Assembly (NCBI GenBank): GCA_000434635.1
Contig: HF988104.1
Location: forward strand, 1 to 20,855
Source of the DNA: Firmicutes bacterium CAG:110
Lineage (GTDB): Bacteria > Bacillota > Clostridia > Oscillospirales > Oscillospiraceae
Direction of reading: 5' to 3'
DNA length: 20,855 nt
In this document: positions 6,481 to 14,122 of the stretch, one piece after another
Position numbering within the stretch: the first letter of the stretch is position 1
Layout of the letters: each line of letters begins with the position of its first letter
The notes under the pieces: generated by a model
The model's input: the letters and a program-made list of their open reading frames with translations, nothing else
Database searches by the model: none
What the model was told of the DNA's origin: nothing
Program-made: the position numbers and the translations under genes

Positions 6481-7407
6481 TTATTTCCACAGTCCGTCGG
6501 GGTACTTGCCCTCGTCGGTCATCCGGCGCAGGGCGGCTACCACCGCAGGCTTGTCGGCGGCGTAGGTCACGCCGTACCATTTGTCGGGGGAAGTCAGCAC
6601 CGTGACCGTGGCCTTCTTCTCCCCAATCAGCTGGGACACCGCCAGAGGCAGGAAGAATTCGCCCTTGATGGGATTCTCCGCCAGCGCCTTGTCCAGAAAA
6701 GCCGGGAAGCGGGCTTCCAGCTCCTTCAGGAAGCCGGGGGTGTAGCCCCACAGGTTCATGGACACGGTGGTGTCGGCGGGGACGTCCACCCAGTGTTCGC
6801 CGTCCTCGGTGAAGTGGATGCCGCCGGGGTACTTTTCCACACGGGTACGCTCGTCAATGCCGGTGAGATGACCCTTGCCGTCGGTGACGCAGATGCCCCG
6901 GGCGACGCTGCCGTGATCCGTCACGGTCTTGCCCAGCTCGTAGCCCACCATGTAGTAATCGTAGGTGTCCTTATCCTGCGCGTGGCAGAGGGCGTCGTAG
7001 ATCACCCGGTAGGCGGAGGTGCCGTAATAGTCGTCGGCGTTGATGACCGCAAAGGGCGCGTCGCCGATGGCCTCACGGGCGCACAGAACCGCGTGGCAGG
7101 TGCCCCATGGCTTGGTGCGTCCCTCCGGGACGGTGTAGCCGGCGGGGATATCGTCCAGCTCCTGATAGGCGTAACGGATCTCCATGGGGCATTTTTTCAG
7201 CCGCTCGCCCACGGTCTCCATGAAGTCCTTGCGGATGGCTTCCTTGATGATGATAACGGCGGTATCGAAACCGGCTTTGTGGGCGTCATAAAGGGAATAG
7301 TCCAGAATCGCTTCGCCCTGACTTCCCACAGGGTCGATCTGCTTCAGTCCGCCGTAGCGGCTGCCCATACCGGCGGCCATAACGACGAGAATAGGTTTGC
7401 GTGCCAT
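6481..7407 (-). CDS. Sugar-phosphate-type nucleotidyltransferase (NTP_transferase fold)
   Basis: The protein (308 residues) belongs to the nucleotidyltransferase family that joins an NTP and a sugar or related phosphate to give an activated nucleotide and pyrophosphate. The N-terminus carries the nucleotide-binding signature AAGMGSRYGGLKQ (about 11-23), followed by a metal-binding INADDYYG segment (about 122-129). Conserved-looking motifs YGVTYAADKP and PIKGEFFLP lie toward the C-terminus. The ribosome site AAGGAG precedes ATG 7407. No gene of a polysaccharide, teichoic acid or capsule pathway adjoins it, so the substrate cannot be inferred from context, and no symbol is given. It is transcribed alone from the promoter at 7482-7510 and is convergent with hflC. 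Confidence 0.85.
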   Translation of the reverse strand: MARKPILVVMAAGMGSRYGGLKQIDPVGSQGEAILDYSLYDAHKAGFDTAVIIIKEAIRKDFMETVGERLKKCPMEIRYAYQELDDIPAGYTVPEGRTKPWGTCHAVLCAREAIGDAPFAVINADDYYGTSAYRVIYDALCHAQDKDTYDYYMVGYELGKTVTDHGSVARGICVTDGKGHLTGIDERTRVEKYPGGIHFTEDGEHWVDVPADTTVSMNLWGYTPGFLKELEARFPAFLDKALAENPIKGEFFLPLAVSQLIGEKKATVTVLTSPDKWYGVTYAADKPAVVAALRRMTDEGKYPDGLWK

Positions 7408-7481
7408 TCAAATTCTCCTTTTTTGTTTTTCGGCGGCACTATGGAGTCAGGCAGCGCCGCCTGCTTCATTGGGGTGGGTTC

Positions 7482-7510
7482 ATTATAACGTGTAATTCCC
7501 CGTAAAGCAA
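7482..7510 (-). promoter_or_regulatory. Promoter of the nucleotidyltransferase gene
   Basis: On the minus strand a perfect TATAAT (7487-7482) lies 17 bases downstream of TTGCTT (7510-7505), a weak -35. The untranslated region between it and the gene is about 75 bases and contains a near-palindrome, CAGGCGGCGCTGCCTG (7464-7449), of unknown use. Confidence 0.7.
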
Positions 7511-7579
7511 GGGAAAGCGGAGCATTTTGTGCATAGTGTCGAGAAAATCGGCTTTCTGGTGAAAAAAGAGTGGGGAACA

Positions 7580-8503
7580 CTAGATAAGTTGCTCGGAATT
7601 CAGGAAAATGCTTTCCCTGCGCAGCTTGTCCCAGCGGAATTCCCCCGCAAGCTCCCGGGCGGAAACGGGTTCATTCCGCTCGATCAGCCCCGCGCTGAAA
7701 GCCAGCGTGCCGATGAGCCTTTCCGGGGTGACGCGGGCGCGAAGCTGCCCTAAATCCAGATCTTTGTCCCGCTTGCTCAGGCGGCGGCCGTCCGGGGCAA
7801 GGAGCATGGGGACGTGGGCATACGCCGGGTGGGGAAAGTCCAGCAGCTCCTGCAAGTACATCTGCCGGGGCGCGGAGCTTAATAAATCCATCCCCCGTAC
7901 CACCTCGGTGACACCGGCCTCCCCGTCGTCTACGGTGACGGCGAGCTGGTAGACGTAGACCCCGTCGGCCCGGCGCACCACCATGTCTCCGCAGTCGGTG
8001 GCGAGGTTGCATTCATAATGCCCCTGCACCCGGTCCTCCACCGTCCAGACCCTGTCCGGCACCCGAACCCGCCACGCGGGGGCGCGGTGAAATGTTGCCC
8101 GCTGCGCTTCCGTCAGATTCCGGCAGGTGCCGGGGTAGACGTAGGTGCCGTCGGACAGGTGCGGCGCGTTGACGCTGTGAAGCTGGCTGCGGGTGCAGTA
8201 GCAGGGATACAGCAGCCCCATTTCGGCGAGTTTGTCAAAATACCTGTCGTAAACGGCGCTGCGCGCGCTCTGGGGCGGCGTCTCCCGGTCGTAGTCCAGA
8301 CCCAGCCAGCGCAGGTCTTCCCGGAGGATTTGCGCGTATTCCTCACTGGTTCGCTGGGTATCCAAATCCTCCATCCGGAGAACCATTTCTCCGCCCTTGG
8401 AACGCACGGACAGCCATGCGATCAGCGCCGCAAAAACGTTGCCCAGGTGCATCCGTCCGGAGGGGGTGGGGGCGAAGCGCCCTACGCATTTCAGCTCAGC
8501 CAT
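7580..8503 (-). CDS. gluQ: Glutamyl-queuosine tRNA(Asp) synthetase
   Basis: GluQ-RS is a truncated glutamyl-tRNA synthetase paralogue that attaches glutamate to queuosine at position 34 of tRNA-Asp. The 307-residue protein has the Rossmann catalytic domain but no anticodon-binding domain. Visible features are the class I signature HLGN (19-22) after GRFAPTPSGRM, a KMSKS-like RLSKR (241-245), and the GluQ-RS zinc site Cys101, Cys103, Tyr123, Cys127. Length matches E. coli GluQ-RS. ATG 8503 is favoured as start; GTG codons at 8515 and 8512 are alternatives, and GGTGG lies a few bases before ATG. It overlaps the preceding gene's 3' end by 13 bases, so the two are co-transcribed. Its presence implies that the cell makes or salvages queuosine, although no queuosine gene is in this window. 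Confidence 0.92.
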   Translation of the reverse strand: MAELKCVGRFAPTPSGRMHLGNVFAALIAWLSVRSKGGEMVLRMEDLDTQRTSEEYAQILREDLRWLGLDYDRETPPQSARSAVYDRYFDKLAEMGLLYPCYCTRSQLHSVNAPHLSDGTYVYPGTCRNLTEAQRATFHRAPAWRVRVPDRVWTVEDRVQGHYECNLATDCGDMVVRRADGVYVYQLAVTVDDGEAGVTEVVRGMDLLSSAPRQMYLQELLDFPHPAYAHVPMLLAPDGRRLSKRDKDLDLGQLRARVTPERLIGTLAFSAGLIERNEPVSARELAGEFRWDKLRRESIFLNSEQLI

Positions 8504-8829
8504 TTTACCCACCACCAGATGATGCCGGCGATACCGGCCAACTCTCCTAGGAGCAGCAGCACAAGACCGCCGGAACCTTTCTTCCGCTGCTTTTTCCGGC
8601 TTTTGCGGTCGGCAATATACTCTTCCGCGTAATAGGCGTCGTCGGTTTCCTCGTCGTCGTAGACCGTGCGGTCAAAGTCCACGGCGTAGTTGGTTGGGCG
8701 GCTGTCATGCCGGGTGAGAACGGGAAAGTCCTCGCCATCCTCGTCCACATCTTCTTCGTCCCAATCTTCTTCCAGAAGCTCATCTTCCATCTGCTGCAGG
8801 GCTTTGCCGGGGTCGTCAAAGAACCGCAT
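8491..8829 (-). CDS. Small acidic tail-anchored membrane protein of unknown function
   Basis: I do not recognise this 112-residue protein. Residues 14-35 are strongly acidic (run of E, D and W), and a second acidic patch with Tyr lies at about 58-72. A basic cluster (about 75-85, RKSRKKQRKK) precedes a single hydrophobic helix near the C-terminus (about 88-108), ending in WWWVKWLS. By the positive-inside rule the acidic part should face the cytoplasm with only a few residues outside. AAAGGAGGG precedes ATG 8829. It is the first gene of a two-gene transcript with gluQ, overlapping it by 13 bases. There is no evidence it takes part in tRNA modification. Confidence 0.75.
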   Translation of the reverse strand: MRFFDDPGKALQQMEDELLEEDWDEEDVDEDGEDFPVLTRHDSRPTNYAVDFDRTVYDDEETDDAYYAEEYIADRKSRKKQRKKGSGGLVLLLLGELAGIAGIIWWWVKWLS

Positions 8830-8852
8830 GAGGCATCCCTCCTTTGCCTGCT

Positions 8853-8881
8853 ATTGTAGCGAATTACTTGGCAAATGTAAA
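8853..8881 (-). promoter_or_regulatory. Promoter of the acidic-protein/gluQ operon
   Basis: On the minus strand TTTACA (8881-8876) and TACAAT (8858-8853) are 17 bases apart, each matching five of six consensus bases. The promoter is back to back with the trmB promoter, with 13 bases between the two -35 boxes. Confidence 0.8.
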
Positions 8882-8894
8882 GCGGATATTTCCT

Positions 8895-8923
8895 TTGACG
8901 TACAGGCTGCGCTCTGCTATAAT
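8895..8923 (+). promoter_or_regulatory. Promoter of trmB-mnmG
   Basis: TTGACG (8895-8900), a 17-base spacer and a perfect TATAAT (8918-8923) precede trmB by about 36 bases. The strong match suggests constitutive expression. Confidence 0.88.
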
Positions 8924-8959
8924 AGTACACCGAAATGCAGAAGCTTGGAGGAAGACACC

Positions 8960-9649
8960 ATGAGAATGAGAAAAATGCGGAATCTGGAACCCAGAATGGA
9001 AAAATGCGCCGCCTACCGAATCGATCAGCCGGAGACGCTCCGGGGAAACTGGCGGAGCCTGAAGCCGGACTGCACGGCACTGTGGGTGGAGGTCGGCTGC
9101 GGAAAGGGGAAATTCACTGCCGAGACCGCTCAAAGTAACCCCGACGTGCTGCTCATCGCCGTGGAGCGGTGCCGGGAGGCCATGGTGGTGGCCATGGAGA
9201 AGGCCAGAGATATGGAGCTGAAGAATGTATTCTTCATCGATATGGACGTGGCCAAAATGGAGGAAATTTTTGCCCCGGGGGAGATCGACCGGCTGTTCAT
9301 CAACTTTCCCGACCCATGGCCGAGGAAAAAGAACGCCAAGCGCCGTCTGACCCACCGGACATTTCTGGACAAATACTGCCGCACCATCCGGGAGGGCGGG
9401 GAAATCCACTTCAAAACCGATAACGCCCCCCTGTTTGCCTACAGTCTGGAAGAATTTGCCGCCTGCGGTCTGGAAGTGAAGAATGTCACCCATGATCTGC
9501 ACAAGGACGGCATCGTCGGCATCATGACGGGGTACGAAGAAAAATTCCACGCCCTCGGCACCCCCATCAACCGGTGTGAGATCGTGTGCAGGCCCTTTGT
9601 CCTCCCCCCGGAGGAGAAAAAGCAGACAGAGGGACAGGAAGAGGCGTGA
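8960..9649 (+). CDS. trmB: tRNA (guanine-N7-)-methyltransferase
   Basis: TrmB uses S-adenosylmethionine to make 7-methylguanosine at position 46 of tRNA. The 229-residue protein has the SAM-binding segment WVEVGCGKGKF and a downstream acidic residue in IAVERCREAM. It also has the highly diagnostic FINFPDPWPRKKNAKRRLTH catalytic and tRNA-binding motif, then HFKTDNAPLFAYS. ATG 8960 is chosen because GGAGGA lies about seven bases upstream and the promoter lies just before it; the frame stays open far upstream without a credible start. It is followed by mnmG after 28 bases with no terminator, so they share a transcript. The last about 15 residues are a charged Gln/Glu-rich tail. Confidence 0.96.
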   Translation: MRMRKMRNLEPRMEKCAAYRIDQPETLRGNWRSLKPDCTALWVEVGCGKGKFTAETAQSNPDVLLIAVERCREAMVVAMEKARDMELKNVFFIDMDVAKMEEIFAPGEIDRLFINFPDPWPRKKNAKRRLTHRTFLDKYCRTIREGGEIHFKTDNAPLFAYSLEEFAACGLEVKNVTHDLHKDGIVGIMTGYEEKFHALGTPINRCEIVCRPFVLPPEEKKQTEGQEEA

Positions 9650-9677
9650 CCCCTTTCTTCCCACAGGAGGAATCATT

Positions 9678-11549
9678 ATGAGCTATTACGCGGGCAGCTG
9701 TGACGTTGCCGTGATCGGGGCGGGACACGCGGGAATCGAAGCCGCCCTTGCCGCCGCACGGCTGGGCAATCACACCATTCTCTTTACCATCAATCTGGAC
9801 GCCGTGGGAAATATGCCCTGCAACCCTGCCATCGGCGGCACCGGAAAGGGGCACCTTGTGCGGGAGCTGGACGCGCTGGGGGGCGAGATGGGCGCGGCGG
9901 CTGACCATGCCTGCATCCAGTACCGGATGCTCAACCGAGGCAAAGGCCCCGCCGTCCATTCCCTCCGCGCTCAGGCCGACCGGGTAAAATACCGGCAGTA
10001 TATGAAGCACACACTGGAATTGCAGGAAAATCTGGAGCTGAAACAGGCGCAGATCGTGGAAATCCTGACTGCGGAGGGCGCGGTCACCGGTGTGCGCACC
10101 CAGCTGGGGGCGCAGTACGGCGCGAAGGCCGTGGTTATCGCCACGGGAACGTACTTGGACAGCACCGTCATCACCGGCCAGAGCGTCATCCCCTCCGGTC
10201 CCGACGGAATGCACCCCAGCGTGGGACTGGCGGATAATTTGCGCGCGCTTGGGCTGCACCTTCGCCGCTTCAAAACCGGCACGCCACCCCGTGTCAACCG
10301 GCGGAGCATCGATTTTTCCAAAATGGAGGTGCAGCCGGGGGACGAGACAGCGGAGCCGTTTTCCTTCCGCACCACCCACAAGGTCAACAATTCCGCCGTG
10401 TGCTACCTGACCTACACCAACGAGGAGACCCACCGCATCATCCGGGAGAACCTGTACCGCAGCCCCATGTACGACGGCACCATCTCCGGCGTCGGCCCCC
10501 GGTACTGCCCCAGCATCGAGACGAAGATCGTCCGCTTTGCCGACAAGCCCCGGCACCAGCTGTTCATCGAGCCATGCGGGCTGGACACCGAGGAAATGTA
10601 CATTCAGGGCTTTTCTTCCAGTCTTCCCGAGGATGTGCAGCTTGCCATGCTGCGCACCGTGGCGGGGCTGGAACATGCGGAAATGATGCGCCCTGCCTAC
10701 GCAATCGAATACGAGTGCGTCGATCCCACCCAGCTGAAGCCAACACTGGAAACCAAACTGGTTTCCGGCCTGTACGGCGCGGGGCAGTTCAACGGCACCT
10801 CCGGCTACGAGGAAGCCGCCGCGCAGGGACTGGTGGCTGGCATCAACGCCGCATTGAAAATTCAGGGTAGAAAGCCTCTGATCCTCACCCGGGACACCAG
10901 CTACATCGGCACCCTCATTGACGATCTGGTGACCAAGGGGACGGAGGAACCCTACCGCATTATGACCAGCCGGTCGGAATACCGTCTGCTGCACCGACAG
11001 GACAACGCCGACCAGCGTCTGACCCGCATTGGCGGCCAGATCGGCCTGATCCCGCCGGAGCGGGTGCAAGCGGTGGAGGAAAAATACGCGCAGGTGCGCC
11101 GGGAGGTGCAGCGGCTGGAGGGCAGCGGCATTCCCGCGTCGGAGGAGCTGAACGCCATGCTGGAACGGAAGGGGACTGCCACCGTGGCCAATTCCGCCCG
11201 TCTGGCCGACCTTCTGCGCCGCCCGCAGGTGAGCTATGCCGACATCGCTCCCTTTGATCCGGAACGGCCGGAACTGAGCCCCGCCGTCACCGACGAGGTG
11301 GAAATTCAGATCAAGTACGCGGGCTATCTGACCCGGCAGGAAAAGCAGGTGGAGGAGTTCAAAAAAGAGGAAGCCCGTCTGCTGCCGGATGATCTGGACT
11401 ACGCCGCCATTCCCGGCCTGCGGCTGGAAGCGCGGGAAAAGCTCGCCGCCATACGTCCGGTGTCCATCGGTCAGGCGGGCAGAATCTCCGGCGTTAGCCC
11501 GGCGGACATCGCGGTGCTGCTGATCTATCTGGAGCAGACAAATGGGTAG
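9678..11549 (+). CDS. mnmG: tRNA uridine-5-carboxymethylaminomethyl modification enzyme MnmG (GidA)
   Basis: MnmG, an FAD protein, works with MnmE to add the aminomethyl or carboxymethylaminomethyl group to wobble uridine 34 of several tRNAs. The 623-residue protein is full length. It contains the FAD-binding GAGHAG (14-19) and a conserved Cys48 in NMPCNPAIGGTGKGH, then RFKTGTPPRVN and SGYEEAAAQG. The family C-terminus includes QIKYAGYLTRQ and GQAGRISGVSPADIAVLLIYL. AGGAGG (9665-9670) precedes ATG 9678. In many clostridia mnmE and rsmG flank this gene; here neither does, and trmB lies upstream instead. A large open frame on the opposite strand across this gene is a codon-bias shadow. Confidence 0.98.
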   Translation: MSYYAGSCDVAVIGAGHAGIEAALAAARLGNHTILFTINLDAVGNMPCNPAIGGTGKGHLVRELDALGGEMGAAADHACIQYRMLNRGKGPAVHSLRAQADRVKYRQYMKHTLELQENLELKQAQIVEILTAEGAVTGVRTQLGAQYGAKAVVIATGTYLDSTVITGQSVIPSGPDGMHPSVGLADNLRALGLHLRRFKTGTPPRVNRRSIDFSKMEVQPGDETAEPFSFRTTHKVNNSAVCYLTYTNEETHRIIRENLYRSPMYDGTISGVGPRYCPSIETKIVRFADKPRHQLFIEPCGLDTEEMYIQGFSSSLPEDVQLAMLRTVAGLEHAEMMRPAYAIEYECVDPTQLKPTLETKLVSGLYGAGQFNGTSGYEEAAAQGLVAGINAALKIQGRKPLILTRDTSYIGTLIDDLVTKGTEEPYRIMTSRSEYRLLHRQDNADQRLTRIGGQIGLIPPERVQAVEEKYAQVRREVQRLEGSGIPASEELNAMLERKGTATVANSARLADLLRRPQVSYADIAPFDPERPELSPAVTDEVEIQIKYAGYLTRQEKQVEEFKKEEARLLPDDLDYAAIPGLRLEAREKLAAIRPVSIGQAGRISGVSPADIAVLLIYLEQTNG

Positions 11550-11614
11550 CAGACTGCGTGAATCCAACCCGGACGTGCAATCGGTATTTTTGCTGAAAAA
11601 GAATAGGAGCAACC

Positions 11615-12121
11615 ATGAAACAAAATAGAAAACTGACGAAAGTCTTGCTGATGGTGTATCTGCTGGCGCTGACATGGATCATACTGTTCAAGCTTCAGAT
11701 GGATTTTTCCAACCTGCGGGACATGAACTACAGAAGCGTCAATCTTATCCCCTTTGCGGGTTCGGGAATCGTAAATGACAGGGTAGACGTGTCCGAAATT
11801 CTGCTGAATGTCGCCGCCTTTGTGCCCTTCGGCATTTATGTTTCCATGCTGAAGCCCGATGGGGGATTCTGGAAAAAGGTTTTGCCGATTTTCTGCGTAA
11901 GCCTTTTTTACGAGGTCATGCAGTATGTTCTCGCAATCGGCGGGAGCGATATCACCGACCTGATCGGGAACACATTGGGCGGCGTGGTCGGAATCGGTGT
12001 GTTTGCCGTGTTGTACCGGCTGTTTGGCAGAAAGGTTATCAAAGTTCTGAACGTTCTGGCGCTCATTGGAACGGTTGCCGCAGTTGCGTTCTTGGCATTG
12101 CTGGTCATTGCGAATCTGTAG
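11615..12121 (+). CDS. VanZ-family membrane protein
   Basis: The 168-residue protein looks like the VanZ domain, named for a protein of the vancomycin/teicoplanin cluster whose biochemical role is still unclear. It has about four to five hydrophobic segments: about 8-27, 60-80, 88-107, 117-137 and 143-166. VanZ hallmarks are visible: NLIPF after the first loop, EILLNVAAFVPFG in the second segment, and an EVMQ followed by DITDLIGNTLGGVVG. The start is fixed by TAGGAG (11604-11609). Its base composition looks AT-richer than that of mnmG, and the 65-base gap from mnmG has no clear promoter or terminator. Nothing else links this region to glycopeptide resistance, so it should not be read as a resistance gene. 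Confidence 0.88.
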   Translation: MKQNRKLTKVLLMVYLLALTWIILFKLQMDFSNLRDMNYRSVNLIPFAGSGIVNDRVDVSEILLNVAAFVPFGIYVSMLKPDGGFWKKVLPIFCVSLFYEVMQYVLAIGGSDITDLIGNTLGGVVGIGVFAVLYRLFGRKVIKVLNVLALIGTVAAVAFLALLVIANL

Positions 12122-12139
12122 ACAGCAACAGCGGGTTGC

Positions 12140-12168
12140 TTGCCAGCGTGGGAATCCTGTGGTACAGT
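12140..12168 (+). promoter_or_regulatory. Probable promoter of the zinc-ribbon XRE gene
   Basis: TTGCCA (12140-12145), a 17-base spacer and TACAGT (12163-12168) match consensus at five and four positions. The start point would be about 12175, just at the ribosome site, so the leader would be very short. This weakens the call. Confidence 0.5.
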
Positions 12169-12189
12169 TATGCCAAGGAGGTGCTTTTC

Positions 12190-12627
12190 ATAGATACAAA
12201 GGATGTTTTGTATAACTTAAGAGCAAAAAAGGGACTGTCTCAGGACGAGCTGGCGGAAAAAGTTTTTGTCACGCGGCAGGCAGTGTCCCGCTGGGAAAAC
12301 GGGGAAACGATGCCGAATGTGGAAACGCTGAAGCTGCTGTCGGAATTCTACGACGTTTCCATCAACACGCTGCTGGGTTCTCCCAGACAGATGTTCTGCC
12401 AGTGCTGCGGAATGCCGCTGGAGGATTCCACCCTCAGCCGGGAAACCGACGGCTCTTTCAACGAGGAATACTGCAAGTGGTGCTACGCGGACGGGGAATT
12501 TACCTATTCCAGCAAGGAACAGCTGATCGATTTCTGCGCAAAGCACATGGCAAGCGAAAGCTGGCCGGAGCAGCAGGTTCGCGCCCATATGGAAGCGCTG
12601 GTTCCTACATTGAATCACTGGAAATAA
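12190..12627 (+). CDS. XRE-family regulator with C-terminal putative zinc-ribbon domain; apparent ATA start
   Basis: The N-terminal 63 residues form an XRE helix-turn-helix (LSQDELAEKVFVTRQAVSRWENGETMPNVETL). The rest is a short zinc-ribbon-type domain with paired cysteines at C70/C73 and C95/C98, a composition I recall from putative zinc-ribbon regulators of clostridia. With ATA at 12190 the protein has 145 residues. A perfect AAGGAGGTG (12175-12183) lies six bases before ATA, and homologues I recall begin (M)DTKDVL or (M)NTKDVL at this residue. The frame is open upstream to TTG 12136, but that stretch would run through the candidate promoter and ribosome site. So either ATA is the start, or a point mutation or sequence error has altered an ATG. 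DNA target and ligand are unknown. Confidence 0.8.
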   Translation: MDTKDVLYNLRAKKGLSQDELAEKVFVTRQAVSRWENGETMPNVETLKLLSEFYDVSINTLLGSPRQMFCQCCGMPLEDSTLSRETDGSFNEEYCKWCYADGEFTYSSKEQLIDFCAKHMASESWPEQQVRAHMEALVPTLNHWK

Positions 12628-12636
12628 TTGCAGAAC

Positions 12637-12675
12637 GAAAAGTCTCTGCCCGACATCGTCAGGCAGAGACTTTTT
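12637..12675. terminator. Bidirectional terminator between zinc-ribbon XRE gene and htrA
   Basis: AGTCTCTGCC (12641-12650) pairs perfectly with GGCAGAGACT (12662-12671) across an 11-base loop, flanked by an A-run and a T-run. It serves both convergent genes. Confidence 0.88.
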
Positions 12676-12699
12676 GTATGCCGTTTGAAAGCAACCGCT

Positions 12700-14013
12700 T
12701 TACCGTCTTCCTCCAAAGGGGTAGCCGTTCCAACCGCCGCTCTGGCTGCCGGAGGCGGCCTGCTGGGTCTGCTCGTTGGCCAGCGCCGACTGGACTTGTT
12801 CACCTACGGTGACGGTGAGTTCCATGGTCGAACCCTGACGGTAGACGGTCATGGTCAGCGTGTCGCCGATGGAGGACGCGCTCACCAGACTGACCAGGTC
12901 GCTGCTGCCGGTGATCTCCGTGCCGTTGACCCGGGTGATGACGTCACCCGCCTGAAGTCCGGCCTCGGCGGCGGGAGAGCCGTCGGAAACGGCCTGAACG
13001 GCCGCGCCAGCGGGGATGCCGTAGAGCTGGGTCTGCTGGTTCACGTCGGAAACGCTGACGCCCACATAGGGCTTGGAGATGTAGCCCTTTTCAATGATGC
13101 TCTTCACGATGGAGAGGACATGGTTGATGGGGATGGCGAAGCCGATGTTGTCGATGGACGCGGTGGAGGAAGAAGAGGAGCTGGAATACTTGGCGTTGGT
13201 GATGCCGATGACCTCACCGTAGAGGTTAAAGAGCGCACCGCCGGAGTTGCCGGAGTTGATGGCGCAGTCCGTCTGAATGAGGTCCATGGTCAGGGAATTG
13301 GAGAGGGTGACCTCCCGGTCCTTGGCGCTGACGAGACCCGCGGTGAGGGAGAAGGTCAGCTCGCCCAGAGGGTTGCCGATGGCCACCACGCTGTCGCCCA
13401 CGTTCAGGTTGTCGGAGTCGCCCAGAACCACCGGGGGCAGCCCTTGGGCGTCCACCTTCAGGACAGCCACGTCGTTGCTTTCGTCGTAGCCGATGAGGGT
13501 CGCGTCATAGGTGTCGCCGTTGTACATGGCTACGGTGATGCTGTTGGAGTTTTCCACCACGTGGTAGTTGGTCAGGATATAGCCGTCCTCCGTGAGGATG
13601 AAGCCGGAACCGGCCGCAGCGGAGGTGGTCTGGAAGCCCCAGTAGTTGGTGGTGATGGAGGTGGTGATGCCGACGGTGGAATTGACGTTGGCGGCGTAAA
13701 CCTCTGCGGCGGTCATTTCCTTGCCGGAGTCCACGGTGACGGTGTTCAGGACGCTCTTTTCCCGGATGCCCTGAAGCATGGCGGTTTCGTTCTTGCTCAC
13801 CGTGCCGGTCTGGCCGCGGCTGCTTTCATACCAGATGACGCCGCCTGCCCCCAGAGCGCCGCCCAGCAGGGCGAACACCAGCGCCAGCGCGCAGATGCGA
13901 AGCCCCATGCGGTTTTTCTTTTCCCGCTTCTTCGGCGTGGGGGGCGTGTAAACGGGAATTTCCTGAGAAGGGGTTTCGTAAGAGTTGTTGGAATCGTAGA
14001 ATTGTTCATCCAT
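12700..14013 (-). CDS. htrA: HtrA/DegP-like membrane-anchored serine protease
   Basis: HtrA is an extracytoplasmic trypsin-like protease/chaperone that degrades misfolded exported proteins. The 437-residue protein has a cytoplasmic N-terminus rich in Pro and charged residues (1-35), one membrane segment (about 38-60) and the S1C protease domain. The catalytic triad is visible: His151 (TNYHVV), Asp181 (NDVAVL) and Ser257 (GNSGG). A seven-serine run (277-283) lies in a surface loop, and one PDZ domain follows (about 315-405). A Gln/Gly/Ser-rich tail ends it. ATG 14013 is preferred over the in-frame ATG 14040, since AAAGGAAG lies just upstream of the former. It is divergent from a two-component system and shares its regulatory box. 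Confidence 0.95.
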   Translation of the reverse strand: MDEQFYDSNNSYETPSQEIPVYTPPTPKKREKKNRMGLRICALALVFALLGGALGAGGVIWYESSRGQTGTVSKNETAMLQGIREKSVLNTVTVDSGKEMTAAEVYAANVNSTVGITTSITTNYWGFQTTSAAAGSGFILTEDGYILTNYHVVENSNSITVAMYNGDTYDATLIGYDESNDVAVLKVDAQGLPPVVLGDSDNLNVGDSVVAIGNPLGELTFSLTAGLVSAKDREVTLSNSLTMDLIQTDCAINSGNSGGALFNLYGEVIGITNAKYSSSSSSSTASIDNIGFAIPINHVLSIVKSIIEKGYISKPYVGVSVSDVNQQTQLYGIPAGAAVQAVSDGSPAAEAGLQAGDVITRVNGTEITGSSDLVSLVSASSIGDTLTMTVYRQGSTMELTVTVGEQVQSALANEQTQQAASGSQSGGWNGYPFGGRR

Positions 14014-14047
14014 AATGGTTTGCTTCCTTTCATGTTTCATTGCCCAC

Positions 14048-14079
14048 AGAATAGCACTTGATCCTGAATAGAATCTGAA
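14048..14079 (-). promoter_or_regulatory. htrA promoter with predicted response-regulator direct repeat
   Basis: On the minus strand TTCAG at 14079-14075 and TTCAG at 14068-14064 are 11 bases apart, start to start. Ten bases separate the second copy from TATTCT (14053-14048), an extended -10 preceded by TGC. The expected -35 position is poor. This is the geometry of activator boxes for OmpR/PhoB-family regulators. Confidence 0.6.
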
Positions 14080-14122
14080 AAAATCGGTGGGAGGTTGTAA
14101 AAGAACTGTTAACAAACAGGAC

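Noticed and set aside
7545..7582. AGTG/CACT hairpin followed by T-run after gluQ on the minus strand.
   Set aside because: Stem of four pairs only; T-run is suggestive but too little to call a terminator.
8504..8515. GTG codons at 8515 and 8512 as starts of gluQ.
   Set aside because: They only add four or three residues, have no upstream ribosome site, and GGTGG before ATG 8503 fits better.
9567..11675. A 702-codon open frame on the minus strand across mnmG.
   Set aside because: It is exactly antisense to a full-length, unmistakable mnmG, has no ribosome site or domain, and its Gln/His/Leu-rich composition is that of a GC-rich codon shadow.
11615..12121. Reading the VanZ-like gene as a glycopeptide resistance determinant.
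   Set aside because: No vanH, vanA/B, vanX or vanRS partner is present; VanZ-domain proteins are widespread outside resistance clusters.
12124..12140. Small hairpin AGCAAC/GTTGCT just after the VanZ gene.
   Set aside because: Six pairs with no T-run; insufficient as a terminator, and could be chance.
12628..14061. A 477-codon open frame on the plus strand across htrA.
   Set aside because: Its Gly/Val/Asp/His-rich composition mirrors the htrA codon pattern; no domain is recognisable and htrA is complete on the other strand.
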